Positions 49,870 through 60,012 of a DNA stretch of 64,000 nt are shown one piece after another. A model generated the notes under the pieces. That model was not told the DNA's origin. It did not search any database and saw only the letters and a list, made by a program, of their open reading frames with translations. A program made the position numbers and the translations under genes. Source of the stretch: Channa striata (lineage: Eukaryota; Chordata; Actinopteri; Anabantiformes; Channidae); contig CM065182.1 of the NCBI GenBank assembly GCA_033026295.1, positions 21,512,215 through 21,576,214 on the forward strand. The letters are read 5' to 3'. Numbering within the stretch: position 1 is the first letter of the stretch; the number at the start of each line of letters is the position of its first letter.

Positions 49870-51037
49870 ATACAAGCTTCACATTGGGACCCCCACAGTT
49901 TATGTTTCATATAAATGATCCATAACAGTTTCACAGGAGAGAATTTCAAATGTTTGCTGATGACACTGTTGTGTATACACATGCAAAAAAATCACCTGAA
50001 GTAGCTGCTGTAAAATTAATTAAACAAAAGTAACTAACCATCCCTGTAAAAACACTTTGGACAAATTAGAAACTGTCCGTGTACATGTATGCATGCTACA
50101 CGTCTTATTGTTTTACAAGTTGGGAGCCAGCCAAAGGTCTTTTGCAAACATAAGACTACAACCGTACCATCGCTGCAGGATACTGGAGATTGGATTACTG
50201 TAATTCTCTACTTTCAGGCTGCCCCAGTAACTCTCTAAAAAGACTCCAATTAATCCAAAATGCTGCATCCAGCATATCTAAATGATCTCCTTTTACGATG
50301 TCATCCCACTTGACCACTTTGGTCCCAAAATGCAGGCCTACTCGTGGTTCCCAGAATTTCCAAAAATAGAATGGGAGACAGAGCCTTTAGCTATCAAGCT
50401 CCTCTCCTGTGGAACCAGCTCCCAGTCCAGATTCTGGAAGCAGACACCCTCCCTATTTTTAAGCCTAGGCTCAAAACCTTCCTCTTCGATAAAGCTTATA
50501 GTTGGTTATAGTCATGCTGCTATAGGCTTAGACTGCTGGGGGACTCTGCACTGTGCCACTTCCTCTTCTCTTCACTCTCTCCTCTCACCCCACATCTATA
50601 ATGTCACCTCTGTATGACATTAACTCTGTGTCTTCTTTGTCCCGTAGTCGTCTCTCTCCCTCTCTTTCCCCCTCTCTCTCTCCCTGTCCACAGGTGTCCC
50701 CTGATTTGGCGCTGTGTGTCCTCCAGTGTGCAGCTACTGGTCCTACTAACCTGCCCAATCTTTTCTTGTTGCTTTTGTTGCTCTGTTCTTTTCTCTCTCC
50801 ACTTTCCACTCAGCCCAACCGGTCAAGGCAGATGGCCGCCCACCCTGAGCCTGGTTCTGCTGGAGGTTTCTTCCGTTAAAGGGAGTTTTTCCTCTCCACT
50901 GTTGCCTATAGCTGCTCAAGGGGGATTTGTTGGGTTTTCTCTAAATGTCTGTATAGTCTTGACTTTATTATGTAAAGTGCTTTGAGATGACCTTGTTGTA
51001 AATTGGCGCTATATAAATAAAGTTGAATAGAATTGAG
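49870..51037 (+). mobile_element. 5'-truncated LINE (L2-like), with degraded reverse transcriptase
   Basis: Bases 49947-49979 encode QMFADDTVVYT, with FADD (49953-49964) at the reverse-transcriptase catalytic motif. Further on GLDYCNSLLSGCPSNSLK (about 50192-50245) and the C-terminal stretch DRAFSYQAPLLWNQLPVQIL, then LKTFLFDKAYS (to about 50505), follow the L2 (Maui-type) pattern. Deletions, frameshifts and stops break the frame. A pyrimidine-rich 3' UTR and a tail GCGCTATATAAATAAAGTTG end it near 51037. The 3' part is nearly identical to the minus-strand copy at 31196-31461. The L2 assignment is from remembered family patterns. Confidence 0.75.
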
Positions 51038-53029
51038 AATCACAGTATCTTCCGAGCTTTGAGAATATATACAAATTTGTGTTTTTTGAAACATATTCAA
51101 ACAGTTTGGTTGACCAGGGCTTACCATAAAATATTTAGGACAAACCTCTGTAAGCGATTGTATTGTCTCCCTTTGTCATCAAGAGCGTTCACTTGTGGTT
51201 TTCACAGAAAATTCAATTCAATTCCACTTTATTTATTTAAAATAAATAAAAAATTAAAATGCTGACTGGACGAACACGGCGTGACAAAGAGAGAGTTGAA
51301 GTTCACTTAGTAGATTTAAAACCAAATTAAACAATCTACTGAGACTATTTATAACCACATTTATGGTTATTATTGTACATGGCCCGAGACATTTCACTGA
51401 CGTATTTTTGGACAACATTAGAGTACCTTATTGGTAGTATGCATTGACTCTTTGCTTTAGTCTTTCTTACTGGATTTTTCTTTCTTTTTGTCAAGAAAAA
51501 GACCGAATATGTGCAGATGCAGGTTATGTGTGTGTTCAGATCCACATTCTGCCATCGCTGCCTGCTTTTCTGAGCCTTCTTCACCATACAGACGCTGTTG
51601 CAGTGCTATTTTTGTTGGTGAAGGGGAGCTCGTTGTTGGCACTCTTCATCCAGCCCCACCCACTCTCTTCCCAGGAGTGTGTGTTCACGTGCCTGTGTGT
51701 GTTTGTTTTAGGAAATGGTGCAGCGCCGGTTTGTGTGAATTTATCTACAACAAAGCTGAAGCAAAAATAAGTTATCCGAAACAGGTCCGACAGCCATGTG
51801 GTCACGGTGCACCTTCCTTACTATGTATGTGTCATACTGTAGGCTGTACAGTATGTGCTAGAGCATGTCCGTGTTATTTAATTGTTGGATGACTGAGGAG
51901 CGTGCTGCAGCCCACTGGGAGGAAACAGACCTCGGTGCCTGGCAGCCAATAGGAAGCCGTTTTTTCTTAAATGAGGGCTGACATTAAGGTTTTGGCACTA
52001 TGCAAAGTTTTTAGCTCATCTTAAAATCACGTGACACAAATATCAATCAGAAACCTCACCTTCATTAATATGCGTTGCTCCGATGGTCCTAATTTATTCA
52101 TTAATGTCCATATACCACCCCAGTGCTATATATACTTATATATGACTATATCTTTAGCTGCTTTGCTGCCTGCGTTCCCTTTTACTTGGCCACCTCTCAT
52201 TGAATATGCAATTCACACTTTGCAGCACTCATTTAGTGTTGTGTTACTGGGAATTCACACACAAAGCGAGACATGACTGGTGCTCCAGAACTAACATTCC
52301 ATTCAATCCAAGCCGACTCAGAGCAGCAGTCTGTGTGTGTGTCTGTGAGCAGAACAGAGGGTCAGTCCCCGGGCTGATGTACAAATATACAACATATACA
52401 GCTATACAATAATGATAATAATAATAATAATCTTATTGATTTAATGCTTGGGGGAGAAAGTGAAACCAGAAAGCTCACAGTGACAGTGGGAACGAGACCA
52501 CTTAATACAGAGTTTGTGATGCTTTTAAAACAGATTTAAACAACTCTCTTTGGACATTACATGTGATTAAGTTAGCCTGGGGAAAGAAAAACTGCAGGAA
52601 GAAGTGTGACATAAAAAAACCCACATTTAAACATGTGAATAGGCCCCAGTTTTTTGCTTGCAGCACATTCATGAATAAAGTCATGACAAATAGCAAATAA
52701 GTAAGTGAAGTTCATGAATAAGTCCAACATTAGCAGGTGAAGTAGTTAACAGGTGAGGGGATCATGAGTCTTTCAGCATAGTCCATCCAGCCGGAAGCTG
52801 CACGGTGCCAGGAGGAAGCCATACATTAGCCGCCGAGAAGAAGGAGTGGGTTATTAGTTAAATTAGTTAAATCCCACATTTACTGGATTTTATTGTTTTA
52901 ATACATAATTTGCCTTTTAACTAGAAAATAAACAACAGAGTGATGGATACCAGTTCTTTTTATCACTTCCATTTGGACTTTTTTCAGGAAATAAAAAAAA
53001 AATAGAAAAAGGTTATAAATCAGGTACCT
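51038..53029. other. intron sequence, mostly unremarkable
   Basis: AT-rich, with an (ATA)n run near 52408-52430. The small block 52060-52110 (TTCATTAATATGCGTTGCTC, TTTATTCATTAATGTCC) is motif-rich and may be a short conserved element. No exon recognised. Confidence 0.42.
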
Positions 53030-53240
53030 CTTGATACAGATGATTATAGATGCTACAATCATTTACCTGCAACATTGATATTCTTTTTATCTTTGCCTTA
53101 TATGTTTAGCCTTTTCAGAGAAAAACTCACCTCATTATAATAAGGGCTTTCAGCTATGCTAATGAGGTTATTTGCATGCAAACCTCCTGTCCTTGGGGAA
53201 TAACAAAAAATTTCCATTGCACTATAGTTTTACCACATCC
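53030..53240. promoter_or_regulatory. candidate conserved non-coding element (POU palindrome)
   Basis: Contains a perfect octamer ATTTGCAT (53170-53177) that is part of the exact 12-bp palindrome TTTGCATGCAAA (53171-53182), with a further ATGCTAAT word about ten bases upstream. AATCATTTACC and TCATTATAATAAG lie in the same block. It is non-repetitive and non-coding. Such paired octamers can seat POU-factor dimers. The role is inferred. Confidence 0.42.
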
Positions 53241-54390
53241 ATACTTTAATTTTTAAAAGCAGGAAAGAAGACAATCAAACCAGAATCTGTAATTCCCAAA
53301 CAAACATTTGCATAAATACAAAGAAAACAGGAATTGCAGTCAGATTGGAGCACTGACGCCATTGTCAGCAGTTAGAAAGAAAGCGATGAATCTTGCAAAC
53401 TGCCATACCCGAGGGAAATCCTTGTGTCTTCATTACTGCTGTGGGGCACATTTGAATATATGAAGGACATTCATTAAGGAGTTCAGTATGAAAGGATAAA
53501 CTGGAAAGGTTATAAATTTACATTCAAGCATAAAATGTCATTGGAAATTGGTAAGGACAAATCAGTGGAACCTTTGGAGTGAGAAGAGGAAAACGACGAA
53601 GGACTCTGGGCTCTTCAGGAAAGTGGCTTTTCCTCAGTAGCAACAATGCAGTTGTATTACAAAAGATCAAAGTGAAAACAATTGACTTTTTTCCTCCATT
53701 TCGTCCTGCTAAGCTACCTTGCTCTCTATCCCCAGCTATAATATTTGCAATATGTAACACTGTGCAACTTGTAGCACGCTGTAGAGACACGGAATCACAA
53801 TAAAACTTCTCTTCTTTGACTTCTTGGAGGTAGAATCTTTCAAACAGCGGGCCGCATCAATCAGGTGTGCTTCGTCGCTCTCGCCGTGATCTCGCTGAAC
53901 CCAGAGTTAACAATGTCCACAACAATGTTCAAACGTCCTTCACCGAGACTTCAAATCCATGCGTTATCTATCATGTGGGTGAAGATAAGTCCAATCAGCA
54001 AGAGCAGATGAATAAATGATAGTGGTATGAATTGTAAAGTGTGTGCTGCTGAGGAGCAAGGTGTTGCAGAGCTGGGTGGAGGGAGGGCTGCTGGCTCAGG
54101 TTAATGAGGTGGTCTGGGAGTGTGGACCGGGTCCTGGCTGTAATGTGTGGAGAGCTCCCTTTTAGCCTGGGGGCGGATTTGTAGCCCTAAGACCACTGGT
54201 GCGACTATCTTCGCCTCCGGCTGTGTATGCACTTACGCCTTCGAGTGTATGTACAGATGTTTGTGTGCTTGTGGGCGAGCGATAGTGCCTTCAGGATGAC
54301 ACCGGTTGAAGCTGCCGTCTCCATGTTTAGTGCCGGCATTTGTGCATTAGCATACGGCATTTGCTCGTGTTTGCACGCTAGCCCATTCTG

Positions 54391-54424
<34 letters not shown>

Positions 54425-56229
54425 GGTTTGCACTCTGAAATGTGCATTTCCTGATTTCTGTGTTGAGTCCATCCACAAATATGTACACAGCCCCCGCACT
54501 CCCACCTCCTCTATGGCCCCAGTCTCATTACCATTCCACCCTTCACTCCACCATTTTCCTTAACGCCATCAAGGCCTCGCCTCCTGGTGTTTGCATTGTA
54601 AATCAGGCCTGACAATAAGGCGATGATTAGATCCTACTCATATTCAAAAACACCTGATTTATTTATTCATCTTCCCCTCTTGCAGGGCATCACGATGCAT
54701 AATATCTGACCAAGGTGACATACCCACTTCTAAATGGTATTCAATTGCATCAGCAGGTCAAACTCTTAAACCGAAACTGGGCCTCTGATACCTTTCTTCT
54801 TCAACCACTGACATGAGACGTCTGATCAGGTATCCCAATGGGCTAAAATGTTGCAATTCCACAGTATTAGGAAAGTGGTTTTGAAGTGAAGGATCAATTG
54901 CGAAACACCATAGCTATGAATGAACGTGCCCGAGATATTGCTAATGAAAAGCTTCAGGAGTCTGATAAATTAATCCGATTGACCACTAGTTAGACAAGCG
55001 TTTGTACTAATATTCCATACTGTATTTCAAAACAGTGGAATCATTACAATGTGATTAAAATCATGAAATTGTTTTTTTCAGGAAATTCTGTCACTCATTA
55101 AAGCAAATGTTCCATCGCCCACATGACTCTGAGAGCTTCTAACTAGTTTCTTAGAGAATTATGAATGTGATTATGAATCACTAATCAGTAGTAAGTGAAG
55201 TAAAGAAATGCATACATGTACTGTCGCAAACATATAATCAGGGCAGACATTATTATTATCAACCTCACACCCCACTCTTACCAAAAAAAATAAATCCCCA
55301 GCCTACTCACCAGGTGTGTGCCTGAACAAGACACCCACCTCCAGCTCCCCGGGCGCCGTTGGCGGCAGCCCACCACTCCTCCACAGGAATGGGTCAAATG
55401 CAGAGGACAAATTTCACTGTAACATGTATGTGCAAATGTATATGTGCTCGAGTGACGGGCACATATGCATTTGTACATTCTCTGCAAAGGCTGCAAGAAA
55501 ATCAAATGACAAAACAAGCGGCGAAAACAAACATTCTTATGACAGTTACGTCGAATATTAAACAGCTATGGCAGCTGTGTAGACCGGTTTCTGAGGGACA
55601 GAACATGTCAGTTTATTACCATGCTAAGCAATATACCTGTGTGCTAGCATTTTGTGGTTAGCGTTTAGTTGAGCTGCGTTCCACCGTGGTGTGAAGAGGA
55701 GATTATCACAGTTTTATTGCTGTCCAACAGCCAGTTCAACAACGTGCTTATTTTCAGTTCCCCACACTCTAAAACTTGTGTGACAGTCAGCCCTGAGTAC
55801 TTACATACTAAGAGTAAAGTGTTGAGGATTCTACGTCTTTGTCTGCCGGCACACGTTTGCTTTGAATAATCTAGTGGCAAACCTCAGCCAAGTTACAGTG
55901 TCGATTGCAAAAAAACGTTTTGGACGATGCTACTTTGTGTGTTTAAAAATCACAAGAGGGCTTTGGTTTGTGGCAGGAAGCAATTCCATTCCACGTCCGA
56001 TGAATTCACCGGCAAACCACAGCCGACAGGAGAAAGGCTTTCGACGTGGATGACACGGTGTGGCGGCCACATCATACGTGACCAGATATGGATTGTCATT
56101 TCAGTGCTGCAGCTGGTGAAACTGCAGCTATGTGTCCATTCTGAGGCTCGTTCTGTGTCTGAGAATTGCTGAAAAATTGAATGCTGAATAGGAGCGTCCC
56201 TTACTGCACAGAAATTCCGGTGGCAGAGT
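53241..56229. other. intron sequence with TG repeat and a SINE-like fragment
   Basis: (TG)14 at 54393-54420. The stretch 54880-55010 is motif-rich (GCTAATGAAAAGCTTC, GATAAATTAATCCG) but not strong enough to list alone. No coding exon recognised. Confidence 0.42.
55310..55480 (+). repeat. SINE-like fragment
   Basis: CTGAACAAGACACCCACCTC, CTCCCCGGGCGCCGTTGGCG, GGTCAAATGCAGAGGACAAA and TTTCACTGTAACATGTATGT follow the body and tail of a common fish SINE-type repeat whose consensus ends in 'AAATGCAGAG..AAATTTCACTGTG'. It is truncated and degenerate. Confidence 0.5.
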
Positions 56230-56480
56230 ACGACTGCCTCCAATCCAAATTTACAAAACCCTTTGATGTTTGTTGGAATAATTTTATGCCTACTTCTCAT
56301 TTTCCATTTTATGGTTGCTTTTGAATTTTGATTGCGACTACAGGCACTTTGCAATTGATATGCATTATGAACACTGTAATAATTCAAAGGCCTTTGTTGA
56401 GGAACAAACATGTCATTTGTCCTCAAAAATGAATTTTATGACTTATTGTGTAACCATATATCTTTGGTAAGTTCAGAAAG
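56230..56480. promoter_or_regulatory. candidate conserved non-coding element
   Basis: Low-repeat block with ATAATTTTATGCCTACTTCT, TTTGCAATTGATATGCATTA (about 56348-56367), TAATAATTCAAAGGCCTTTG (about 56377-56396) and TTTTATGACTTATTGTG. TTTTATGAC/TTATTG words resemble posterior-HOX/CDX and SOX sites. Inferred from motif density. Confidence 0.35.
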
Positions 56481-56729
56481 AGTGGGCTGCAGACGGGGTA
56501 TTGTCTCCTACCTCTAGAGGTTTTAAGGAGAGTGCTGCTACCTTTGAATTTTGGTGTGTTTTAATTTCCTCCTTGACATAAAATGCATTTGTGCAGTGTT
56601 TGTGTATAAACGTTAGCGCTTCGGCCGCCATGATTTGGCTTGTGTTTGCGCATGTTATGTGTCTGTGTTTTATCCACGGATGTACGATTGTCTGCTTTAG
56701 TTTGGCGTTCGGTGGCTCGTTCCTTCGAG

Positions 56730-56900
56730 GGATGGCGAAACTTGAGAGGCCGCCTAAAATACTGTGCAGTAATTGGAATTGCTTTATCTCTAGTCTCATC
56801 AATTAATGTGCAATTTTCCATTTAATCACTAACACGCTCGCTGCATTTGCAATTAAAATGAGGACTGATAACAGAAAAGATGCCTTTCAGCTGATACCAG
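56730..56900. promoter_or_regulatory. candidate conserved non-coding element
   Basis: CATCAATTAATGTGCAATTT (about 56797-56816) and TGCATTTGCAATTAAAATGA (about 56842-56861) are overlapping homeodomain and POU-like words in a non-repetitive, non-coding block just before a CA microsatellite. Confidence 0.35.
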
Positions 56901-57023
56901 TTGGAATGAGAACAGAAGCTAGAAGACGCAGTCAGTACACAAAATGACTTGCAGAGACATGAACATGGCACACAAATAAGTGTGAACAAACAATCGTGCT
57001 CATACAGTAAAGTACTGCACTGA

Positions 57024-57038
57024 ACACACACACACACA

Positions 57039-57075
<37 letters not shown>
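57024..57075. repeat. (CA)n microsatellite
   Basis: About 26 CA units with one GA interruption. Confidence 0.93.
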
Positions 57076-57077
<2 letters not shown>

Positions 57078-57799
57078 TACGCCTTGATGATAGATGCAGA
57101 TTTGCTGCGACAACCCCAAATTACAAACTAAACCAGTATTTAACATCAGGATGTTGGCAGCATTCGTGGGTTCGAATCAACTCAGCCGGTTGCCTTGTCT
57201 CTGACTTTTCCAGCCACAAACATTGTCAGGGTCTGGGTCCCAGTTGCGAATGAGCTCACTGGTGGAGAACACCTGTCCCAGTCTTGAAGAGATAAATAAG
57301 ATTTTCGCATCACTTCCTGTTTGGCAGCAGCAACTTGAAAACTACCCAAAAAGGGCCCAACACACAGATGTCTATAGGAGAAGCAGGAGGGGCACACACC
57401 AGTGAAAGTGGAGTTCCTGCTGCATGGTGCTCCTGTGGTGGTCATACTGCCCTGTGAGAGGAATGTAATAGAAGTCCGTAGTAATTGTGTACAAGTACCT
57501 CAAAATGGCACTTATGTAATATGTATTTCCATTTAATGCTCCTTTAACTTTAAAACTGTAATTCCTTCTCCCTTAGATGTATTTACAAGTTTAGTTACTA
57601 ATTACTTTTTCAAAAACAAAATACAATCAGCTAATTATGATGATGAAACAGCTGTCAGTACAAAAAGTGGTTCAAATCAGCTTTGGTCCTTTATTTACTA
57701 CACTGGACATTTTCTTTGCCGTAGTTTAAGAGCCTATAAAAGTCTGTGAACCAAATCTGGACTAGACTTGCACATTCATGATAACAACAGCATTCAGTT

Positions 57800-58110
57800 C
57801 AAAACTCTTTAAAGCTGCACTACGCTAATAGTTTTCAGTGTGTTAGCATGCGTTAGATACGGCCTGTGTCTTATCTTAATGTGGAGAGGTGACCCACGCC
57901 GTTCTAACCAATTAGAAAAGGCCAAACCCTGTGTGTCTCATCTGGATGCAAAATGGTGCTTTGTGCATACCTGGAAGAAGCCGTGACCTAGCCGTGACCT
58001 TTGAAAACCAGTCCACCCAGGACATTGCGGTGCTGGTGCTGGGGCTGGGCCTAAGCCAGATACGGTGTCAGTTGATTACCAAAAGTTCCATGATGTAGCT
58101 TTAAGACACT
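57800..58110. repeat. MITE-like repeat containing a DR5 nuclear-receptor site
   Basis: The left edge CTTTAAAGCTGCAC (57807-57820) and the right edge, read on the minus strand (GTGTCTTAAAGCTACA), are imperfect inverted repeats. The interior resembles an abundant fish repeat. It carries TGACCT-agccg-TGACCT at 57984-58000. Confidence 0.45.
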
Positions 58111-58447
58111 TTGTTGTCTCACTGGACAACAAATGTCAGTATTTCTTAATGCACATTTTAGAGCGTGTCTTTATAACTTCCAATTGACTAAATTTGAAGT
58201 GGCACTTTTACAATGAATTCAAGTTTTTGTACCTCTACCACATGCCACCTCTGAACATATTTTATTTGTTTAAGTCAATTATTTTCATACACAATGGCAA
58301 TTCAAGGTGTTTCACACCAAAATAAAAGCAAATTTATCAATATTAGGTGAACAGTGAGCTTTGAAAATCAGCATCCAATAACAATCTCTATCCTCAGATC
58401 CTAGAATCAGATATGGAAAAACTCCCTTTAAGAGGAGGAGTCTTTTA

Positions 58448-58476
58448 ACACACACACACACACACATACACACACA
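58448..58476. repeat. (CA)n microsatellite
   Basis: Short CA run with one interruption. Confidence 0.88.
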
Positions 58477-59289
58477 AGCCTAAGTTTTATGCTTTGTGGA
58501 AATGTAGTAATACTTTTAAGCTCCCTGTCAAGATCTTATATTAGGTACAGCCAGAATATGTCAACCATATGACAATATTACAATTTTCTTATACTATAAT
58601 CATATATTAGTTTTTTAGAACTTTTTCATGACATTCTTGTAGCCTATTATATGATCATTATACTTTCTTTTCATCAGGCCATAACCTTATAACTCAGAGT
58701 CCCACACTGCAAATCCCTAACTTTAGTGGTCAAGAGGATTTACAACACATTTTCCTTTCCTGAGGCGTGTAAAATCTCAAGCGGTGAAGAGATTTTGTTC
58801 AGATGTTCCAGTTCCATGTCACTGGCTCATAATCAAAACACTTTCCTCTAGGTCAATACATTCAGCCCCAGCGTACCAGTACATTGTAAATGCAGCCTGC
58901 CTTTCATGACCACACAGGGCTTTATGTGGAATTATGAGGCATTTTTCCAAAACGTTCAAGGTAGCCAGAGAATATTTAGACTTTGAAAACAGCAAAGTGG
59001 ACTTTGTAATAAGCAATTTGTGTGACTGAGGTTCACAGACACTAGGCAGATTAGATTACTAGATAATTGCTTCATGTTCATCCAAATATGTTTTCCTCCC
59101 CCTCAAAAAGGTAATTTACAGGACACTTTTATGCAGCATACACATAGTTATATGCAGCTTCAGAATGAAAAACCTGCTGTGCTGGCCTATAGTAGGGTGT
59201 GTGGGTAGGCAGTGGTAGGAGGTCTGTGCGTGTGTGTCTGTGTGCAAAACATAGCCCTGAACCAATTATCTCATTCAATATAGGTGGGG

Positions 59290-59560
59290 CAACGGTTACA
59301 GTGGCATTCCACGGGGTACAACCCTCAGCCCTGTGGGGTCCCGGCCAATAGCAATTAGCCCACCGACAAGAGTCCTAATTAGCCTTTTGATTGGCTTGGT
59401 AGCAGCACAGTAACGGCACAACGAGACAACTAAGGTGACGCCACCACGAGGCGTCGCGGTAAAGCCGGCTGTAATTAGTAAACACGCATAGCTGCCCGTA
59501 ATTGGTAAACAAGTGGTCGGGTTTGCCTGCGGCGTCATCATGAACCTGCTGCTATGAGAA
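59290..59560. promoter_or_regulatory. strong candidate enhancer just upstream of the first pknox2 coding exon
   Basis: Dense, non-repetitive block with CCAATAGCAATTAGCC (about 59344-59359), CCTAATTAGCCTTTTGATTGG (59372 on), and two copies of the 14-mer GTAATTRGTAAACA (59471-59484 with A, 59498-59511 with G). Each copy joins a homeodomain core (TAATT) to a forkhead core (GTAAACA). CpG content is higher than in the surrounding intron. No coding frame resembles a protein. It lies about 350-600 bases before the coding exon acceptor, so it could also be an internal promoter. No computed conservation is available. Confidence 0.5.
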
Positions 59561-59905
59561 GCATTTGTGTAAAGGGCCCCATGATTGACTTTGTGTTGCT
59601 TTGTTTCCTTTCTGCTCGCTACCACTGTTAAATGACTCTGTATTAATGCATCATCTCTGTCAGATCTGTGCAGCACACGCAGACTGGGGCAATAGAAAGC
59701 GAAAATAATAAAATAATGGGCAAGCAAAGGAGAAGGAAAGAGAAGAGTGTAAAGCCATTACGTGTAAATCCCATCTCCTATTATTTAAACATAGCAGCAC
59801 CTGGTGGCTGTTGCTGTAATAGAATTTACAGTCACTACTTGCAAATGATTCGTGTGTTCTCCTGTGTTTTGTCTGTCTGTCTGTCCATCTGTTTTTCTAT
59901 CTCAG

Positions 59906-59925
59906 TCTCAATGTGAAGCTTTCCC
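59906..59925 (+). other. pknox2: pknox2 5' UTR part of first coding exon, with AUG-stop uORF
   Basis: The acceptor TTTTTCTATCTCAG ends at 59905 after a long pyrimidine tract with TCTG repeats. The 20-base leader piece contains ATGTGA at 59911-59916, a start codon directly followed by a stop, nine bases before the main ATG. Minimal AUG-stop elements can lower translation of the following frame. Confidence 0.75.
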
Positions 59926-60012
59926 ATGATGCAACATGCGTCCCCAGCACCTGCAGTGACAATGATGGCCACCCAGAGCGTTCCTCCACCATCATACCAG
60001 GAGAGCCAACAG
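59926..60012 (+). CDS. pknox2: pknox2 first coding exon, N-terminus of Pknox2 (Prep2)
   Basis: Encodes 29 residues, MMQHASPAPAVTMMATQSVP then PPSYQESQQ. The double-Met start and the MMQHASPAPA..TMMATQ.VPPP.YQ pattern are those of vertebrate PKNOX2, so the identification is firm. The related PKNOX1 has a different N-terminus. The exon ends at a GTCGGA donor (weaker than consensus) in phase 0. Pknox2 is a TALE-class homeodomain transcription factor that binds TGACAG-type sites, usually with PBX proteins, in the nucleus, and is expressed mainly in nervous tissue. This exon is the low-complexity N-terminal tail before the PBX-binding homology regions. The second ATG of the pair has A at -3 and may be the better initiator. 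Confidence 0.95.

Larger units (their letters stand above)
5125..59905 (+). other. pknox2: presumed long leader intron(s) of pknox2
   Basis: No coding exon of a recognisable gene occurs in this nearly 55-kb span on either strand. It ends at the acceptor of the first pknox2 coding exon. In human, PKNOX2 also has non-coding leader exons separated from the coding exons by very long introns. Further small 5' UTR exons may exist inside the span and cannot be recognised from sequence alone. If the true transcription start is further right, the left part is intergenic. Confidence 0.5.

Noticed and set aside
57164..57180. B-box-like GGTTCGAATC on the plus strand
   Set aside because: No A-box or tRNA fold upstream and no SINE body downstream that I can recognise.
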